From: Bombus terrestris
Lineage: Eukaryota > Arthropoda > Insecta > Hymenoptera > Apidae
Length of the DNA: 64,000 nucleotides
Reading direction: 5' to 3'
Assembly (NCBI RefSeq): GCF_910591885.1
Contig: NC_063274.1
Coordinates: 15,150,164 to 15,214,163, forward strand
Shown: piece after piece, positions 60,991 through 64,000 of the stretch
Layout: each line of letters begins with the position of its first letter
Numbering within the stretch: the stretch's first letter is position 1
Made by a program: the position numbers and the translations under genes
The notes under the pieces: generated by a model
Seen by the model: only the letters and a program-made list of their open reading frames with translations
What the model was told of the DNA's origin: nothing
The model's database searches: none

Positions 60991-62107
60991 ATATAACGTT
61001 ATACGTTATATCGTTATCGTATATAACGTTATACGTTATATCGCTATCGTATATAACGTTATACGCTTGAACGATATAGTTTATAACGTTATACGTTATA
61101 TCGATATAGTATATAACGTTGTACGGTATATCGTTATAGTACATAACGTTATGTGTTATATCGTTATCGTATATAACGTTGTACGTTATATAAAAATACT
61201 ACACAACGTTAAACGTTATATCGATATAGTTATAACGTTATACGTTATATCGATATAGTATATAACGTTATACGTTATATCGTAATGCTACATAACGTTA
61301 TACGTTATATTGTTATAGTATATAACGTTATGCAATATATAGTAATAGTATATAGCGTTATACGTTATATCGTAATAGCATATAACGCTATACGTTATAT
61401 CTTAATAGTATATAACGTTATACGTTATATCGTAATGCTACATTACGTTATACGTTATAACGATATAGTTCATAACGTTATACGTTATATAGTTATCGTA
61501 TATAACGTTTTACGTTATATCGTTATAGTATATAACGTTATACGTTATATAGATATAGCATATAACGTTATACGTTATATCGTAATAGGATATAACGTTA
61601 TACGTTATATCGTTATCGTATATAACGTTATACGTTATATCGTTATCGTATATAACGTTATACGTTATATCGTTATCGTATATAACGTTATACGTTATAT
61701 CGCTATCGTATATAACGTTATACGCTTGAACGATATAGTTTATAACGTTATACGTTATATCGATATAGTATATAACGTTGTACGGTATATCGTTATAGTA
61801 CATAACGTTATGTGTTATATCGTTATCGTATATAACGTTGTACGTTATATAAAAATACTACACAACGTTAAACGTTATATCGATATAGTTATAACGTTAT
61901 ACGTTATATCGATATAGTATATAACGTTATACGTTATATCGTAATGCTACATAACGTTATACGTTATATTGTTATAGTATATAACGTTATGCAATATATA
62001 GTAATAGTATATAGCGTTATACGTTATATCGTAATAGCATATAACGCTATACGTTATATCTTAATAGTATATAACGTTATACGTTATATCGTAATGCTAC
62101 ATTACGT
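60790..62107 (+). repeat. Two tandem 659-bp higher-order units
   Basis: Open stretches at 61067-61258 and 61285 onward recur at 61726-61917 and 61944 onward, an offset of 659. The minus-strand stretch at 60851-61144 recurs at 61510-61803. The length is 22 x 30 minus 1, and each unit has one one-base-short monomer (near 61225 and 61885). Confidence 0.8.
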
Positions 62108-64000
62108 TATACGTTATATCGTTATAGTATATAACGTTATACGATATATAGTAATAGTATATAACGTTATACGTTATATCGTAATGCTACATAACGTTAT
62201 ACGTTATATAGATATAGTATATAACGTTATACGTTATATCGATATAGTATATAACGTTATACGTTATATCGTAATAGCATATAACGTTATACGTTATATC
62301 GTTATCGTATATAACGTTATACGTTATATCGTTATCGTATATAACGTTATACGTTATATCGTTATCGTATATAACGTTATACGTTATATAGATATAGTAT
62401 ATAACGTTATACGTTATATCGATATTCTATATAACGATATACGTTATATCGTAATAGTATATAACGTTATACGTTAAATCGTTATCGTATATAACGTTAT
62501 ACGTTATATCGCTATCCTATATAACGTTATACGCTTGAACGATATAGTTTATAACGTTATACGTTATATCGATATAGTATATAACGTTATACGTTATATC
62601 GTTATGGGATATAACGTTATACGTTATATCGCTATCGTATATAACGTTATACGTAATATCGTAATAGTATATAACGTTATACGTTATATCGTAATACTAC
62701 ATAACGTTATACGTTATATCGTTATCGTATATAACGTTATATGTTATATCGCTATCGTATATAACGTTATACGTTATATCGTAATAGCATATAACGTTAT
62801 ACGTTATATCGTTATCGTATATAACGTTATACGTTATATCGTTATCGTATATAACGTTATACGTTATATCGCTATCCTATATAACGTTATACGCTTGAAC
62901 GATATAGTTTATAACGTTATACGTTATATCGTAATAGTATATAACGTTATACGTTATATCGTTATAGTATATAACGTTATACGTTATATCGTTATCGTAT
63001 ATAACGTTATATGTTATATCGCTATCGTATATAACGTTATACGTTATATCGTAATAGCATATAACGTTATACGTTATATCGTTATCGTATATAACGTTAT
63101 ACGTTATATCGCTATCGTATATAACGTTATACGTAATATCGTAATAGTATATAACGTTATACGTTATATCGTAATACTACATAACGTTATACGTTATATC
63201 GTTATCGTATATAACGTTATACGTTATATCGTTGTAGCATATAACGTTATACGTTATAACGATATAGTTTATAACGTTATACGTTATATCGTAATAGCAT
63301 ATAACGTTATACGTTATATCGTTATCGTATATAACGTTATACGTTATATCGTTGTAGCATATAACGTTATACGTTATAACGATATAGTTTATAACGTTAT
63401 ACGTTATATCGTAATAGCATATAACGTTATACGTTATATCGTTATCGTATATAACGTTATACGTTATATCGCTATCGTATATAACGTTATACGTTATATC
63501 GTAATAGCATATAACGTTATACGTTATATCGTTATCGTATATAACGTTATACGTTATATCGTTGTAGCATATAACGTTATACGTTATATCGATATAGTAT
63601 ATAACGTTATACGTTATATCGCTATCGTATATAACGTTATACGCTTGAACGATATAGTTTATGACGTTATACGTTATATCGATATAGTATATAACGTTAG
63701 ACGTTATATCGTTATGGTATATAACGTTATACGTTATATCGCTATCGTATATAGCGTTATACGTTATATCGTTATAGGACATAACGTTATACGTTATATC
63801 GTTATCGTATATAACGTTATAAGCTATAACGATATAGTTTATAACGTTATACGTAATATCGTAATAGTATATAACGTTATACGTTATATCGTCATAGTAT
63901 ATAACGTTATACGTTATATCGTTATCGCATATAACGTTATATGTTATATCGCTATCGTATATAACGTTATACGTTATGTCGATATTGTATATAACGTTAT

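Larger units (their letters stand above)
56034..64000 (+). repeat. Satellite: 30-bp dimer array, running off the right edge
   Basis: This is a highly regular 30-bp dimer array, least diverged of the whole satellite, with no non-satellite interruption. Local tandem blocks of 1410 bp and 659 bp lie inside it. The array does not end in the window. Confidence 0.95.

Noticed and set aside
57521..63782. Minus-strand open frames encoding YNVIYDNDIT repeats
   Set aside because: These are the antisense reading of the same satellite, with the same explanation as the plus-strand frames.
37760..64000. CRISPR-like array
   Set aside because: Units are contiguous with no unique spacers, the periods are 15 and 30 bp, and the setting is a eukaryotic genome.

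Overview
The window looks like nuclear DNA of an insect, most likely a bee or another hymenopteran. It is AT-rich with CpG-rich pockets, has spliced genes with long introns, carries Jockey-type, pogo-type and mariner-type elements, and ends in a huge tandem array. The species call is inference; no taxon marker was decisive.

Region by region. (1) 0.4-18.4 kb, plus strand: a spliced CAP-superfamily gene (venom-allergen-5-like, SCP/TAPS). I rebuilt five exons from conserved CAP motifs, splice sites and phase agreement: 400-570, 1315-1399, 5182-5317, 13327-13709 and 18262-18434. The 5' exons lie outside the window. Intron 2 appears to be a GC-AG intron and holds a pogo/Tigger-like deletion element and a candidate solo LTR. 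Intron 3 holds a 5'-truncated Jockey retrotransposon in sense orientation. (2) 21.8-26.0 kb, minus strand: a near-full-length, near-identical second copy of the same Jockey family, sharing the same inactivating lesions. (3) 28.9-33.1 kb: a decayed mariner fragment interrupted by a second, younger Jockey family (minus strand) with a 13-bp target-site duplication and an initiator/DPE promoter. (4) 35.9-36.1 kb, minus strand: the C-terminal exon of an arginine-kinase-family gene, followed on its upstream side by a dead non-LTR fragment. No other exon of that gene is visible. (5) About 37.76 kb to the end: a satellite array of at least 26 kb.

The satellite is the most striking object. A 15-bp motif at the left edge becomes a 30-bp dimer. 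From 41.6 kb the dimer is organised into three nearly identical higher-order units of 5457, 3448 and 5488 bp. These lengths equal 182, 115 and 183 dimers minus 3, 2 and 2 bases, exactly matching the number of one-base-short monomers in each. Smaller tandem blocks of 1410 bp and 659 bp follow. In the 30-bp consensus every C and every G sits in a CpG. The long open reading frames across the array arise from a stop-free repeat whose length is a multiple of three and are not proposed as genes.

The only host genes supported are the CAP gene and the kinase exon. All other coding sequence belongs to mobile elements, most of them broken.
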